Source: Halocaridina rubra (Eukaryota; Arthropoda; Malacostraca; Decapoda; Atyidae). Taken from it: 64,000 nt of DNA. Of the stretch, positions 63,831 through 64,000 are shown in pieces (within the stretch, counting starts at the first letter, position 1; each line of letters starts with the position of its first letter). The stretch lies in assembly GCA_037179515.1 (NCBI GenBank), contig JAXCGZ010020805.1, forward strand, positions 26,001 through 90,000. The letters are read 5' to 3'. A program made the position numbers and the translations under genes. Below the pieces are notes generated by a model that saw nothing but the letters and a program-made list of their open reading frames with translations, had not been told where the DNA came from and made no database searches.

Positions 63831-64000
63831 TTAGTCTAGCAAACAAACATTTATTTCCATTTGGCTTTGGCCCGATTTCTTAAACATTGTAAACCTATGA
63901 TACCATATTGTTAGTTAGCTAGACACACAAATGTATTTCATAAACGCATCTGACGCGGTTTTGTATGTCTTGGATCCCGTCGGGATCCTAGCCATACACA

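Overview
This window is eukaryotic, from an AT-rich genome crowded with microsatellites and retrotransposons. Long (TA)n, (AAT)n and (GA)n tracts, many CR1/Jockey-like LINEs and tRNA-derived SINEs suggest an arthropod, most likely a decapod crustacean. That taxonomic guess is inference and was not tested by any search.

The only host gene I can support is one ABCC-type transporter (MRP1/ABCC1-like) on the + strand. It runs from the left edge of the window to a stop codon at 51827-51829. I reconstruct 29 exons, about 1427 residues, with reading phase preserved across every junction. They cover the end of TMD0, the L0 linker, TMD1, NBD1, the linker, TMD2 and NBD2. The first part of TMD0 and the promoter lie outside the window. 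Two points concern the gene itself. The stop codon lies in the 3' end of an antisense CR1-like LINE fragment (51818-51922), so a transposon appears to have replaced the native stop. The intron before exon 28 carries a decayed tandem array that looks copied from the 5' end of exon 28, including its splice acceptor.

The introns hold nested mobile elements. Intron 13 (12.6-18.8 kb) has an antisense LINE split near its YADD motif by a Tigger/pogo-like element plus another LINE tail. Intron 15 (19.5-26.7 kb) has a sense LINE split by an antisense CR1 with a 797-codon ORF. Intron 16 (26.8-39.3 kb) has a second Tigger-like element, then at least five CR1 copies head to tail, joined by (CATA)n-type repeats; the last is nearly full length and is itself interrupted by an inverted CR1. 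Intron 20 holds a third Tigger-like relic. Seven copies of one SINE-like family lie in introns of the same gene.

Downstream of the gene (51.8-64 kb) I see no host coding sequence. There is a Tc1-like relic, several LINE fragments (one with an intact 366-codon RT ORF, one with an RNase H domain), (GA)n tracts, a 280-bp fold-back structure and short CR1 3' ends. Most open frames elsewhere are translations of microsatellites or antisense shadows of these elements. I found no CRISPR array, operon, rRNA or intact canonical tRNA gene.
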